A DNA stretch of 64,000 nt, from positions 124,001 through 188,000 of the forward strand of contig JBPCNH010000030.1 of NCBI GenBank assembly GCA_051001455.1, written 5' to 3'. The notes under the pieces were generated by a model. That model did no database searches. It was not told the origin of the DNA and saw only the letters and a list, made by a program, of their open reading frames with translations. The DNA comes from JBPCNH01 sp051001455. Its GTDB lineage: Bacteria; Actinomycetota; CADDZG01; WHSQ01. Numbering within the stretch: the first letter of the stretch is position 1; each line of letters opens with the position of its first letter. This document shows positions 50,650-58,690 of the stretch, piece after piece. The translations under genes were made by a program, and so were the position numbers.

Positions 50650-51707
50650 TGGATTCCCTGATCCGCGAAGGAGACCACTCACAGCAGGTGGCCGACGTAC
50701 AAGCGCGGCTTCGTTCGCTGGGATACAGCGTCGACGACCCCGGCGGACACTTCGGCAGCAGCACCGTTGCAGCCGTCCGCGCCTTCCAGCAACAGCGATC
50801 GACGTTGGTGGACGGCATCGTTGGACCGCACACCTGGAACGAACTCGTTGAAGCCTCGTGGCAGTTGGGAGACCGCACTCTCTACCTCACCCAGCCCTTC
50901 ATGCGCGGGGACGACGTTGCCGAGCTACAACGGCGCCTGAACGCGCTCGGGTTCGACGCAGGACGCGAGGACGGCATCTTTGGTCCCCTCGCCTATGACG
51001 CGGTCAAAGCGTTCCAGAAGGAATACGGCATCCCAGAAGACGGGATGCTCGGACAGCGCGCATACTCCGCTCTCCTCGGTTTACGCGTTGAGCGGCCCGG
51101 AACGGCAGCGCACCTGCGCGAGGAGCTACGTCACAAGCACGGACACAGCTTGCACGGCCGCCTCGTCATGATCGATCCCGGGCACGGACCGGGCGATGAG
51201 GGATTGAGCTCCCGTACCGGAACGACCGAAGCGGAGATCTGCTGGGAGCTGGCCGGGGCCGTCGCCGAGCGCCTCGGAGCGGCAGGTGCGAGGGTGCGTT
51301 TCACACGTAACGAACCAGAATGTCCTGCCGCCAGCGAACGAGCGCAGCGCGCCAATGAACTTGATACGGACCTCTTCGTCTCGCTTCACCTGAACTCGAA
51401 CGAGGAAGCGACCGCCGAGGGAGCCTCCGCCTACCACTTCGGCACATCCCGAGCCGGCGCCGAGCTGGCCGAATCGATCCAGTCCGCCTTGGTCGGGCTC
51501 GGAGCCCGTGACTGTCGCGTGCATCCACGGTCGTACCCGATCCTGCGAGAGACGAAGATGCCTGCGGTCCTAGTAGAGCCGGCTTTCATCACCAACATCG
51601 ATGAAGCCAAACGGCTGGAAGATCCGGACCATAGGGCGATGGTGGCCCAGGCCATCGTCGAGGGCATCGCGCGCTTCTATCAGCCCGCCGCGTCTAATCC
51701 GGAGTGA
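50649..51707 (+). CDS. cwlM: CwlM-like N-acetylmuramoyl-L-alanine amidase
   Basis: A 352-residue protein without signal peptide: two peptidoglycan-binding_1 repeats (about residues 10-65 and 85-140) followed by an Amidase_3 domain. Zinc and catalytic residues are visible: DPGHGPGDEG, EICWELAGAVAERL, FVSLHLNSN and VLVEPAFITN. In mycobacteria CwlM is cytoplasmic and regulates MurA rather than cutting wall, so the lack of a signal peptide fits that role. It overlaps the convergent parB by 14 bases. Confidence 0.9.
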   Translation: MDSLIREGDHSQQVADVQARLRSLGYSVDDPGGHFGSSTVAAVRAFQQQRSTLVDGIVGPHTWNELVEASWQLGDRTLYLTQPFMRGDDVAELQRRLNALGFDAGREDGIFGPLAYDAVKAFQKEYGIPEDGMLGQRAYSALLGLRVERPGTAAHLREELRHKHGHSLHGRLVMIDPGHGPGDEGLSSRTGTTEAEICWELAGAVAERLGAAGARVRFTRNEPECPAASERAQRANELDTDLFVSLHLNSNEEATAEGASAYHFGTSRAGAELAESIQSALVGLGARDCRVHPRSYPILRETKMPAVLVEPAFITNIDEAKRLEDPDHRAMVAQAIVEGIARFYQPAASNPE

Positions 51708-52596
51708 CGCGGGTTACCTGAGCTCCTTCGGCGCGCCCGAGTATCACTTCAGAAAGTCGTTCGAGCTCATCTACGGTGACGAAGTCGAGGACGATACGTC
51801 CCTTGCGCTTACCCATCTCCACGCGCACGCGCGTCTGCAGATGGTCGGCCAGCGCCCTCTGCACCTCAGTCACCTCCGGCGGCTGAGACCGCCCCCTCGA
51901 GCCGGTCGTCGCGGACGGCGTCATCGACTGGTACTTGCGAACCAGCTCTTCGGTCTCTCTGACCGACAGCTTCTCGTCCGCGGCGCGCCGCGCCAGCCGT
52001 TCGAGGAACGGGTTCCCCTCGAGACCCAGCAAAGCCTTCCCATGTCCCGCTGTGAGGCGCCGATCTACGAGTAACCGCTTGACCGCGTCGGGGAGATCCA
52101 ACAAGCGCAACGCATTAGAGATCGTGACCCTGTTACGTCCGAGCCGCTCCGCCAATGCCTCCTGGGTGAGTCCACCGGCTTCGATCAGCTGCCTGTACGC
52201 CTCCGCCTCTTCCACCGGATCGAGATCGCTGCGATGCAGGTTCTCGACCAGAGCCCTCTCGAGGGAACCTCGGTCATCGGTCTCGATCACCATCACCGGC
52301 ACATCGTCGAGACCGGCCTGTCGAGCTGCCCGCAAGCGTCGTTCCCCCGCGATGAGTTCGTAGCGACCGCCGGAGCTCTCCCTTACGAGTAACGGCTGCA
52401 GGACCCCGAAGGTCGAGATGGAGTGGGTCAGTTCGTCTAGCTCGTCCTGGGAAAACGTCTCGCGCGGTTGGGATGGATTCGCATCGATCAGATCCGGTCC
52501 TACCCGGCGCATGCCCCCGCGCGCTTCGGCTTCATCGTCGTCCCGGGCCGGTATCAGCGAATCTAGCCCTCGTCCGAGCCCCGACCTGCGTTTCAT
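51694..52596 (-). CDS. parB: Chromosome-partitioning protein ParB
   Basis: A 300-residue CTP-dependent clamp that loads at parS sites. N-terminal NPSQPRETFSQDELDELTHSI, the CTP-binding GERRLRAARQAG box, and the helix-turn-helix LTQEALAERLGRNRVTISNALRLLDLP. A C-terminal dimerisation domain (KRKGRIVLDFVTVDELERLSEVIL) is also present. ATG overlaps the parA stop. I did not find a canonical parS sequence (GTTTCACGTGAAAC) in the window by eye. Confidence 0.95.
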   Translation of the reverse strand: MKRRSGLGRGLDSLIPARDDDEAEARGGMRRVGPDLIDANPSQPRETFSQDELDELTHSISTFGVLQPLLVRESSGGRYELIAGERRLRAARQAGLDDVPVMVIETDDRGSLERALVENLHRSDLDPVEEAEAYRQLIEAGGLTQEALAERLGRNRVTISNALRLLDLPDAVKRLLVDRRLTAGHGKALLGLEGNPFLERLARRAADEKLSVRETEELVRKYQSMTPSATTGSRGRSQPPEVTEVQRALADHLQTRVRVEMGKRKGRIVLDFVTVDELERLSEVILGRAEGAQVTRVTPD

Positions 52597-53651
52597 CTCT
52601 CTACCTCCGTCTCTCGATCAGAGCCCGTAGCGCCAGCCGGTCGATCCCAAACGTTCCGTGGTGGCCACGCCGTATCCAAACCTTTGGGGGCTTGGGTAGT
52701 CGTGCCATAGCCTCTGCCTCCCGGGCCGGGCGCGGACCGGACTATGGCCGGTCGGTCCGGCGGTGTTGCAGCCGGCGGTGTTGCAGCCGGCGGTGTTGCA
52801 GACGACGGTGTTGCGGGTGGCGCCGTCGGAGCGGGTGGCGGAGAGGATGGGGGCGGAGGGGGTGGGACATGCGGCTCCAACCGGTAACGGGCCTCGACCT
52901 CGGCGGCCAAGAGACGGTATGCGATCGATCCCCGCGACGATGGGTCCAGTGTCAGAACCGGTTCTCCGAAAGAGGGAGCCTCGGACAACCGGACGCTGCG
53001 CGGGATCACGGTTCCGAAAACGAGATCGCCGAAATGACTCCGGACTTCATCCGCCACCTGGCTCGAGAGTTTCGTGCGGGCGTCGTACATCGTCATCAGA
53101 AAACCTGCGATCCGCAGGCCGGGGTTGAGAGCCCGCCTGACCCGCTCGGCGTTGCCCAACAATTGACCGAGGCCCTCCAGGGCGTAGTACTCGCACTGAA
53201 CCGGCACGATCAGGTCCTGAGCCGCGGCCAAGGCATTGACCGTCAATAGACCCAGCGACGGGGGGCAGTCAAGGAATATCAGGTCGTAGCGGGACGAAAC
53301 GGGCTTCAACGCGTCCCCCAGCCGCTGCTCCCGTTCCATCTCCGAGACGAGCTCCACCTCCGCCCCGGCAAGGTCCGGGGTCGAGGGCACACAGTCGAGG
53401 CCTTTGATGGCGGTCTCGACGATGATGTCGTCCAGCTCGCCGTCGCCCAGCATCAGGTCGTAGGCGGAGGTAGCGAGGGAGCGATGATCCAGGCCGAGGC
53501 CGGTCGTAGCGTTGGCCTGAGGATCGATGTCGACGACCAGGATGCGGTGGCCCCGCAAGGCCAGGGCGGCGGCCAGGTTCACCGCTGTGGTCGTCTTGGC
53601 CACACCGCCCTTCTGATTGGCGATGCAGATGGTTCGACCCCGGCCGGCCAT
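52593..53651 (-). CDS. parA: Chromosome-partitioning ATPase ParA with long proline-rich tail
   Basis: A 352-residue ParA/Soj ATPase. Residues 1-258 are the normal core: deviant Walker A KGGVAKTTTAVNLA near residue 14 (Ala replaces the usual Gly), DIDPQANATTGLG, FLDCPPSLGLLTVNA and SVRLSEAPSFG. Residues 259-352 are a Pro/Ala/Thr-rich extension (HVPPPPPPSSPPP, then TPPAA repeats) not typical for ParA. I chose MAGRGRTICIANQ as start; the upstream in-frame ATG adds 18 residues. Cotranslated with parB. Confidence 0.94.
   Translation of the reverse strand: MAGRGRTICIANQKGGVAKTTTAVNLAAALALRGHRILVVDIDPQANATTGLGLDHRSLATSAYDLMLGDGELDDIIVETAIKGLDCVPSTPDLAGAEVELVSEMEREQRLGDALKPVSSRYDLIFLDCPPSLGLLTVNALAAAQDLIVPVQCEYYALEGLGQLLGNAERVRRALNPGLRIAGFLMTMYDARTKLSSQVADEVRSHFGDLVFGTVIPRSVRLSEAPSFGEPVLTLDPSSRGSIAYRLLAAEVEARYRLEPHVPPPPPPSSPPPAPTAPPATPSSATPPAATPPAATPPDRPAIVRSAPGPGGRGYGTTTQAPKGLDTAWPPRNVWDRPAGATGSDRETEVER
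52762..52815 (-). repeat. 15-bp tandem repeat in the parA tail
   Basis: Three to four copies of a unit close to CGGCGGTGTTGCAGC (plus-strand reading) in tandem, the last one diverged. They encode the TPPAA/TPSSA repeats of the ParA tail. In-frame length means slippage changes only the tail length. Confidence 0.75.
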
Positions 53652-53720
53652 GATCGGCCGAGCCTCCAGTAATTTCCAGTTATTAGCTGTTGCTGGCTCC
53701 TGCAAGGTAGATCCGTTCGG

Positions 53721-54272
53721 TCAGGGGGAAGTGGACCGGACGCGGACTATAGCAATCCCATCAGACCACTCCTCGGCTCCGGAAGGAAGGGCGGCGTCTC
53801 GGCCTTTGAAAATCGCTACCGCTCCGCCCGGGCATGCGAGTGGCAGGCACATGGTGATGGCCTGGTCGGGAGGGGCCAACGCACGGGCCGTGACCAGAGC
53901 GGCCCGACCGCGCAGCCGTGGATCACCGGCCGCCTCTTCGGCGCGCTGGACCAGTACCTCGCAGTTGAGATCCAAGGCTCGTACGACCTCCTCAAGGAAT
54001 CCTGCCCGTTTCTGCCGTGGCTCCAGGAGGACCCACCTCCGGTCGGGGGCGGCGATGGCCAGCGGTATGCCCGGCAGGCCGGCTCCGGCCCCTACGTCGA
54101 CACAGGGGCCCGGGGGCAGCTCCTCTAGGAGCGGGAGTAGCCGCAGGGAGTCGTCGATGTGGCGTTCGCGAAGACGGGGGAGGTCGGATCCCGCCACTAG
54201 ATCGAGGCGGGAAGCCCACGATCGGAGAAGCTCCTCATAGCCTTGGAGGCGCTCCTCGACCCCACTGCTCAT
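53721..54272 (-). CDS. rsmG: 16S rRNA (guanine-527-N7) methyltransferase
   Basis: A 183-residue RsmG/GidB. SAM motif VDVGAGAGLPGIPLAIAAPDRRWVLLE near residue 58, LDLVAGSDLPRLRERHIDDSLRLLP near the N-terminus, and VTARALAPPD. It is the standard neighbour of parAB and jag near the origin. Confidence 0.94.
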   Translation of the reverse strand: MSSGVEERLQGYEELLRSWASRLDLVAGSDLPRLRERHIDDSLRLLPLLEELPPGPCVDVGAGAGLPGIPLAIAAPDRRWVLLEPRQKRAGFLEEVVRALDLNCEVLVQRAEEAAGDPRLRGRAALVTARALAPPDQAITMCLPLACPGGAVAIFKGRDAALPSGAEEWSDGIAIVRVRSTSP

Positions 54273-54304
54273 GCGTTTATGCAGGTCAGGGGGCGTTCCA
54301 CGAT

Positions 54305-54841
54305 TTACGCGCCGGGCGCTTCGCCCCGTACGACTACCTTCCGGTTGGGTTCCTCGCCCTCGCTGAAGCTGGAGGCGCCGTCTATCCCGGCGACCGCGTC
54401 GTGAACGATCTTGCGCTCATAAGCGGACATCGGCTCCAGTTCGATCTCTGTCCCCCGCTCCTTGGCGCGCTCGGCGATCGATGCGGCATAGTCCGCCAGG
54501 GTCGCCCGGCGTCGGGCACGATAGCCCTCGACGTCGACCTGCAGGCGCGCCCGTGTCTTTAGCTTCCTTTGGATGGCGGTCCTGGTCAATTCCTGCAGAG
54601 CATCAAGCGTTTGTCCCCGGCGGCCGATCATCGACCCCAGGTCCTCCCCCGCCACCTCCACGTGGGCATTGTCCTCCTCGACGCGCGCCGTTACGTTCGC
54701 CTCGAGGCCGGTTGACTCCATCAGACCGGCTAAGAATTCGCGCCCGGCCTCGGCCACCTCTTCGGCGGTCGCCGGTTCCTCCGCCTCTACCTCGGGCGTC
54801 GGGTCGCCGTTCGAAAGGATCTCTTCGCTGTCCTCGCTCAT
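54305..54841 (-). CDS. khpB: Jag/KhpB RNA-binding protein (KH and R3H)
   Basis: A 178-residue protein with an acidic N-terminus, a KH domain (GEDLGSMIGRRGQTLDALQELTRTA near residue 68) and an R3H domain (MSAYERKIVHDAVAGIDGASSFSEGEEPNRKVVV). The R3H motif is R-x3-H in ERKIVH. Homologues (Jag, EloR) bind RNA and affect cell wall elongation. ATGA overlap with yidC. Confidence 0.93.
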   Translation of the reverse strand: MSEDSEEILSNGDPTPEVEAEEPATAEEVAEAGREFLAGLMESTGLEANVTARVEEDNAHVEVAGEDLGSMIGRRGQTLDALQELTRTAIQRKLKTRARLQVDVEGYRARRRATLADYAASIAERAKERGTEIELEPMSAYERKIVHDAVAGIDGASSFSEGEEPNRKVVVRGEAPGA

Positions 54842-55797
54842 CGCCTCTTCTTCTTCTTCGATGACGGATGTGGCTTCTTCGCTTTATTCGGGGGGCCTGC
54901 CGATTCCTGCTGGGGGCCCCCCTTCTTCTTGGCCTGGCCGGCCAGAGGCTTACCGCCCGTGTCTCCGACCTTTCCGGCACCCTTGTTGGTCGCCTTGCTC
55001 GAAGGGCCGGCGCCGGTCGTGGCGGGTGCCGCGGCCAGGATCACTCGCTGCTGCACGATTGTCCAGACGTTGGTCGTGAGCCAGTAGACCACCAAGCCGG
55101 AGGGGAACCCGAAGGAGATCACCACCAGCATGATCGGCATGATACGGCCGATCATCTGCATCTGGGCAGCCTGGGGGTTGTCTCCACCACCCCTCTGAGC
55201 CTGCATCTGCTTCTGCTGGTACCAGGTCGTCAACCCCATCAATAGGACGAGGACGAGGTACGGAAGGGCAGTGACGAGCCCGCTTCCACACGACTCCGCG
55301 AGACCCTGATGCAGGGCATCGAGCTCCTCGAGCTGACCTCCGGTGGGGGGATTGAGAGTGCCGGAGGCGGAGCAGTTAAGCCGCAGACCGAGGAAGCGGT
55401 TCGCCTGCAGGGCTCCTTCGAGGGTCGATAAAGCGTCGGCAAGCTTCGTTCCGCTCATGTAGTTGAGTGGGGTCCGCAACACGTAGAAGAGTCCGAAGAG
55501 CACCGGCATCTGCATGAGTAGTGGGAGGCATCCACCGAAGGGATTGACCCCATGCTCCTTGTAGAGGGCCATCATCTCTTCGTTCATCTTGGCGCGATCG
55601 CCCTTGTGCTTGGCCTGGATCTTCTTGATCTCGGGCTGGATCAGCTGCATCTCGCGCATCGAGCGCGTTTGCTTGATCGTCAGCGGGAGCAGTGCGAGGC
55701 GCACCGTCAGCGTAAGCAGGATGATCGCCAGCCCGTAACTGGGGACCAACGCGTAGAAGCCCGAAAGGGCTCGCGCGAAGAGCTCGAAGAAACCCAC
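54838..55797 (-). CDS. yidC: Membrane protein insertase YidC
   Basis: A 319-residue YidC of the short Gram-positive type. Helices start with SYGLAIILLTLTVRLALLPL, then a cytoplasmic coiled hairpin (MQLIQPEIKKIQAKHKGDRAKMNEEMMALYKEHG) and FGGCLPLLMQMPVLFGLFYVL. The hydrophilic-groove arginine is in VRLALLP. The C-terminus is a basic tail ending SSKKKKRR that may contact ribosomes. GTG start at VGFFELF overlaps the yidD stop (TAGTG). Confidence 0.95.
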   Translation of the reverse strand: MGFFELFARALSGFYALVPSYGLAIILLTLTVRLALLPLTIKQTRSMREMQLIQPEIKKIQAKHKGDRAKMNEEMMALYKEHGVNPFGGCLPLLMQMPVLFGLFYVLRTPLNYMSGTKLADALSTLEGALQANRFLGLRLNCSASGTLNPPTGGQLEELDALHQGLAESCGSGLVTALPYLVLVLLMGLTTWYQQKQMQAQRGGGDNPQAAQMQMIGRIMPIMLVVISFGFPSGLVVYWLTTNVWTIVQQRVILAAAPATTGAGPSSKATNKGAGKVGDTGGKPLAGQAKKKGGPQQESAGPPNKAKKPHPSSKKKKRR

Positions 55798-56036
55798 TAG
55801 AGACCTTTCCTCTGGACGGTAGCCGGGACACGATCGACGCCCCCCGAGGACCACGGATGGCAACGTCCGATCCGACGGGCCGCCATCGCGATCCCTCGAG
55901 CCCCGAAGCGTCTGATCGCTTGCACCGCGTATTCGGAGCAGGTGGGCTCATACCGACAATGCCGGGGGAAAAGAGGTGAGATGAACCGCTGGTACAAGCG
56001 AATGAGCGCCACGAGGGCACCCGTGATCAGGCGCAT
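55797..56036 (-). CDS. yidD: Membrane protein insertion efficiency factor YidD
   Basis: A 79-residue YidD with LYQRFISPLFPRHCRYEPTCSEYAVQAI, the diagnostic cysteine-containing block, then GGVDRVP. It assists YidC-mediated insertion. The ATG overlaps the rnpA stop (TGATG); a GTG one codon upstream is possible. Confidence 0.95.
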   Translation of the reverse strand: MRLITGALVALIRLYQRFISPLFPRHCRYEPTCSEYAVQAIRRFGARGIAMAARRIGRCHPWSSGGVDRVPATVQRKGL

Positions 56037-56353
56037 CACGCGGCCTCCGAACGTAGCGCCCGTCCAAGGATTTTTGACAATTGCTGGAAGTCAACCTCGA
56101 GGGACGATTCATCCGCCCGAACCACCACGTCGCGCCTCTCGTCGCCGACTACCGACCGGAAGGCGGCCCTGATGCGGCGCTTGATCCGGTTGCGCACCAC
56201 GGCATTGCGAGCGCGGACGGCGACCCCCAGACGGGAACTTGGGGTCGAACCGGGGCAAACGTAAGTAGTGATCCCGTCCATACGGACCCTTCTACCGGCT
56301 CGCATCACGGAGCGAAAATCTTCCGAGCGCGCGAGCGAAGGGATGCGCGCCAT
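56036..56353 (-). CDS. rnpA: Ribonuclease P protein component
   Basis: A 105-residue basic protein that assists the RNase P RNA in maturing tRNA 5' ends. The central RNA-contact motif RNAVVRNRIKRRIRAAFR is clear, and the N-terminus is LARSEDFRSVMRAGRRVR. It lies ten bases after rpmH. Confidence 0.95.
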   Translation of the reverse strand: MARIPSLARSEDFRSVMRAGRRVRMDGITTYVCPGSTPSSRLGVAVRARNAVVRNRIKRRIRAAFRSVVGDERRDVVVRADESSLEVDFQQLSKILGRALRSEAA

Positions 56354-56363
56354 GAAAGCTGCT

Positions 56364-56501
56364 CTAAGCGGAGAGGCGGGCGCGGCCCTTGCCCCGCCGT
56401 GCCTTCAGGATGGCGCGGCCGGCTCTGGTCTTCATTCGGGCACGGAATCCGTGCTTGCGCTTACGCCGGCGCGTGTTGGGTTGGTAGGTTCGCTTAGTCA
56501 T
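56364..56501 (-). CDS. rpmH: 50S ribosomal protein L34
   Basis: A 45-residue, very basic protein: MTKRTYQPNTRRRKRKHG, FRARMKTRAGRAILKAR and RGKGRARLSA, an unmistakable L34. It marks the leftward end of the origin region. On the minus strand a TATACT hexamer at 56592-56597, with GTGACC 19 bases upstream, is a plausible promoter. Confidence 0.97.
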   Translation of the reverse strand: MTKRTYQPNTRRRKRKHGFRARMKTRAGRAILKARRGKGRARLSA

Positions 56502-56675
56502 AAACGCTCGATCCTTCGAAAGACTGCTTCCCCAGATCCTGGTGCAACGACGTGGTCGCGAAGAAGGCCGGGGTCTTGGACGGTCCGAAGGAGTATAGCG
56601 GCAACCGGTTTCTGCAGGTCACGCACGGATCCTCGCCAGGCGCGAAATCTCTTGCCGACAACCACTTGACGGCGG

Positions 56676-56684
56676 TTATCCACA
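56676..56684 (+). promoter_or_regulatory. DnaA box
   Basis: Exact match to the consensus TTATCCACA, on the plus strand, in the rpmH-dnaA gap. Confidence 0.8.
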
Positions 56685-56789
56685 CGTCGGTAAGGTATGG
56701 CTCGACCGTGGGGCTCGGCACCTGAAGTGTCCCTCGGATCGTGGCCACTTCCCCCCGGCTCGCCGGCTGGCTTGCGCTAGCAACACCCT

Positions 56790-56808
56790 TTGTCAACACT
56801 GTGGACAG
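56790..56808. promoter_or_regulatory. Paired DnaA-box-like sites
   Basis: TTGTCAACA on the plus strand (one mismatch to the actinobacterial TTGTCCACA) is followed one base later by TGTGGACAG, which is CTGTCCACA on the minus strand. They face each other, 144 bases before dnaA. Confidence 0.55.
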
Positions 56809-56910
56809 AGGTGTTGATGAATACAAAGGTGCAGGTCAGACCCACTTTTACCAGTAGCACGGAGTGGACCAAGGCCGTTTCGGATCCACGATTGTTGGGG
56901 TCGGTACTAC

Positions 56911-56924
56911 CAACACCGGTGTTG
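56911..56924. promoter_or_regulatory. Perfect 14-bp palindrome before dnaA
   Basis: CAACACCGGTGTTG lies 27 bases before the dnaA start. The half-site CAACACC also occurs at 56781, with variants at 56795 and inverted at 56811. This could be an operator for dnaA or an origin-binding site other than DnaA boxes. Confidence 0.5.
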
Positions 56925-56950
56925 AAAACCGGTGGAAAAGGGGGAGCAGG

Positions 56951-58399
56951 GTGCAGGGATCTGTATATACGCGCGCCGGGAACGAGATCAGCAACGACGA
57001 GGGCGGCGAGCGAGATCCGGAACCGGTTGTCGAGATCGCCCCCCTGTGGGAGCAAGCCGCCGAGAAACTCCGAGCCAGGTTGTCCGAGGGCAGTTTCACG
57101 ACCTGGTTCGGGAGATGCCGAGCGGTAGGCCTCGACGGAGATTCATTCGTCCTAGCGGTTCCGAGTCACTTCACTAAGGAATGGATCGAGGGGCGTTACC
57201 TAGAGGACATCCACGCCGTGGTCGGAGAAGCAACCGGCAAGGCTCTCGCCATCGCCCTCGTCATCGATCCATCTCTGGCCGAGCAAGAGACGGAGGCCGA
57301 ATCCTCAACGGCCCCCGCGGCCGCTCCTTCCTCACCGGTCTCCGGTCAGGGTGGCCACCACGAGGTCCCGCGCTTCCATCCCAAATACACCTTCGACTCT
57401 TTCGTCATCGGATCGTCCAATCGCTTCGCTCACGCAGCTTGCTTGGCCGTTGGCGAAGCGCCGGCGGAGTCTTACAACCCTCTGTTCATCTACGGCGAAG
57501 CGGGGCTCGGAAAGACTCACCTCTTGCACGCCATCGGCCATTACGTTCGTCAGACATCTCCTGGCTCGGTCGTCCGTTATGTATCCACCGAGCAATTCAC
57601 GAATGATTTCATCATCGCGGTCCAAAGCCGGTCCATCCCCGAGTTCCACCGTCGGTACCGGGTGGCCGATCTGTTGTTGATCGATGACATCCAATTCCTC
57701 GAAGGCAAGGAGCGAACCCAAGAGGAGTTCTTCCACACCTTCAACGCCTTGCATCCAAAAAGTCAGGTCGTCATCACATCGGACCGGCCGCCAAAGAAGA
57801 TCCAGACACTAGAAGAGCGGTTACGCACCCGGTTCGAGTGGGGCCTGATAACAGACATCCAGCCTCCCGATCTCGAGACCCGTCTCGCGATCTTGCAGAA
57901 GAAGGCGATGACAGAGCGCCTCGATGTTCCTGCTGAAGTCATGTCCTTCATCGCTTCTCGCATCCAGACGAACATCCGCGAGTTGGAAGGTGCTCTTATC
58001 CGCGTGGTGGCGTATTCGTCGCTCACCAGATCTGAGATCAGTCTCGAACTGGCGCAGAACGTGTTGCAATCCCTCTTACCGGACGGTCACGAAGCTCGGG
58101 TTACGGCAGATCTCGTTATCTCGGTAGCCGCCGATTACTTCGACGTGACCCCGGAAGAGATCTGTTCATCCAGCCGATCGCGTCCTCTCGTTACCGCACG
58201 CCAGATCGCCATGTACATCTGCCGTGAGCTCACGGATCTCTCGCTCCCGAACATCGGGAAGAAGTTCGGTGGCAGAGACCACTCCACAGTTATCTACGCC
58301 AACAATAAGATTCGGGAACTGATGCACGATCGTCAAAGTGCCTTTGACCAGGTCAAAGAGTTGACCACCCGGGTTCGCCAACAGGCTGCCCGTGGATAA
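56951..58399 (+). CDS. dnaA: Chromosomal replication initiator protein DnaA
   Basis: A 482-residue initiator. Domain I covers about residues 25-100 (LWEQAAEKLRARLSEGSFTTWF), then a variable linker, the AAA domain with Walker A GEAGLGKTHLLHAIGHY and Walker B LLLIDDIQFLEGK, and the DNA-binding domain IV with IGKKFGGRDHSTVIYANNKI. The GTG start has GGGGGAGCAGG directly upstream; the frame is open further up but that part lies in the origin region. Confidence 0.95.
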   Translation: MQGSVYTRAGNEISNDEGGERDPEPVVEIAPLWEQAAEKLRARLSEGSFTTWFGRCRAVGLDGDSFVLAVPSHFTKEWIEGRYLEDIHAVVGEATGKALAIALVIDPSLAEQETEAESSTAPAAAPSSPVSGQGGHHEVPRFHPKYTFDSFVIGSSNRFAHAACLAVGEAPAESYNPLFIYGEAGLGKTHLLHAIGHYVRQTSPGSVVRYVSTEQFTNDFIIAVQSRSIPEFHRRYRVADLLLIDDIQFLEGKERTQEEFFHTFNALHPKSQVVITSDRPPKKIQTLEERLRTRFEWGLITDIQPPDLETRLAILQKKAMTERLDVPAEVMSFIASRIQTNIRELEGALIRVVAYSSLTRSEISLELAQNVLQSLLPDGHEARVTADLVISVAADYFDVTPEEICSSSRSRPLVTARQIAMYICRELTDLSLPNIGKKFGGRDHSTVIYANNKIRELMHDRQSAFDQVKELTTRVRQQAARG

Positions 58400-58690
58400 C
58401 GTCTTGAGCACCCTTGGGGAACGTGCAGAACCGAACGATGTGATTTATTTCGCGGCATCACTCGACAATCCTCCACCGAACAGCGCGCGCGTTTCCCCCA
58501 GCACCACACCGGCTCCTACCTGCGCTTTTGATGGTTATCCCCAGATTGAACAGGCCCTAGTACGAGTACCACTAGATATAGGTCTTTATAGAACCAGGAG
58601 CCTTAAACAGAAGAACCTTCTTCAGAAGAACCCGTCACATCTACCACGTAAAGTTTGGGGCCGAAAGGCCGTACCGATCGGAGGCATGTC
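58400..58690. other. dnaA-dnaN intergenic region, candidate oriC
   Basis: About 290 bases. DnaA-box-like sites are TTATCCACG (minus, 58391-58399, overlapping the dnaA stop) and TTATCCCCA (plus, 58535-58543). An AT-richer stretch with CTAGATATAGG and CTTTATAGAA lies near 58572-58592 and could unwind or hold the dnaN promoter. A direct repeat CAGAAGAACC occurs at 58608 and 58623. A 100-codon frame through this region has no credible features and is not called. Confidence 0.6.

Larger units (their letters stand above)
56502..56950. other. rpmH-dnaA intergenic region, part of oriC
   Basis: 449 bases without a gene, between divergent rpmH and dnaA. It holds a perfect DnaA box TTATCCACA at 56676-56684, near-matches TTGTCAACA at 56790-56798 and CTGTCCACA (minus) at 56800-56808, and a cluster of the heptamer CAACACC/GGTGTTG, including a perfect palindrome. 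Promoters of rpmH and dnaA must also lie here. In many actinobacteria the main origin is between dnaA and dnaN, so which segment fires is uncertain. Confidence 0.7.

Noticed and set aside
51290..51312. parS-like site in cwlM (GTTTCACACGTAAC)
   Set aside because: Differs from the GTTTCACGTGAAAC consensus at several positions and is not palindromic.
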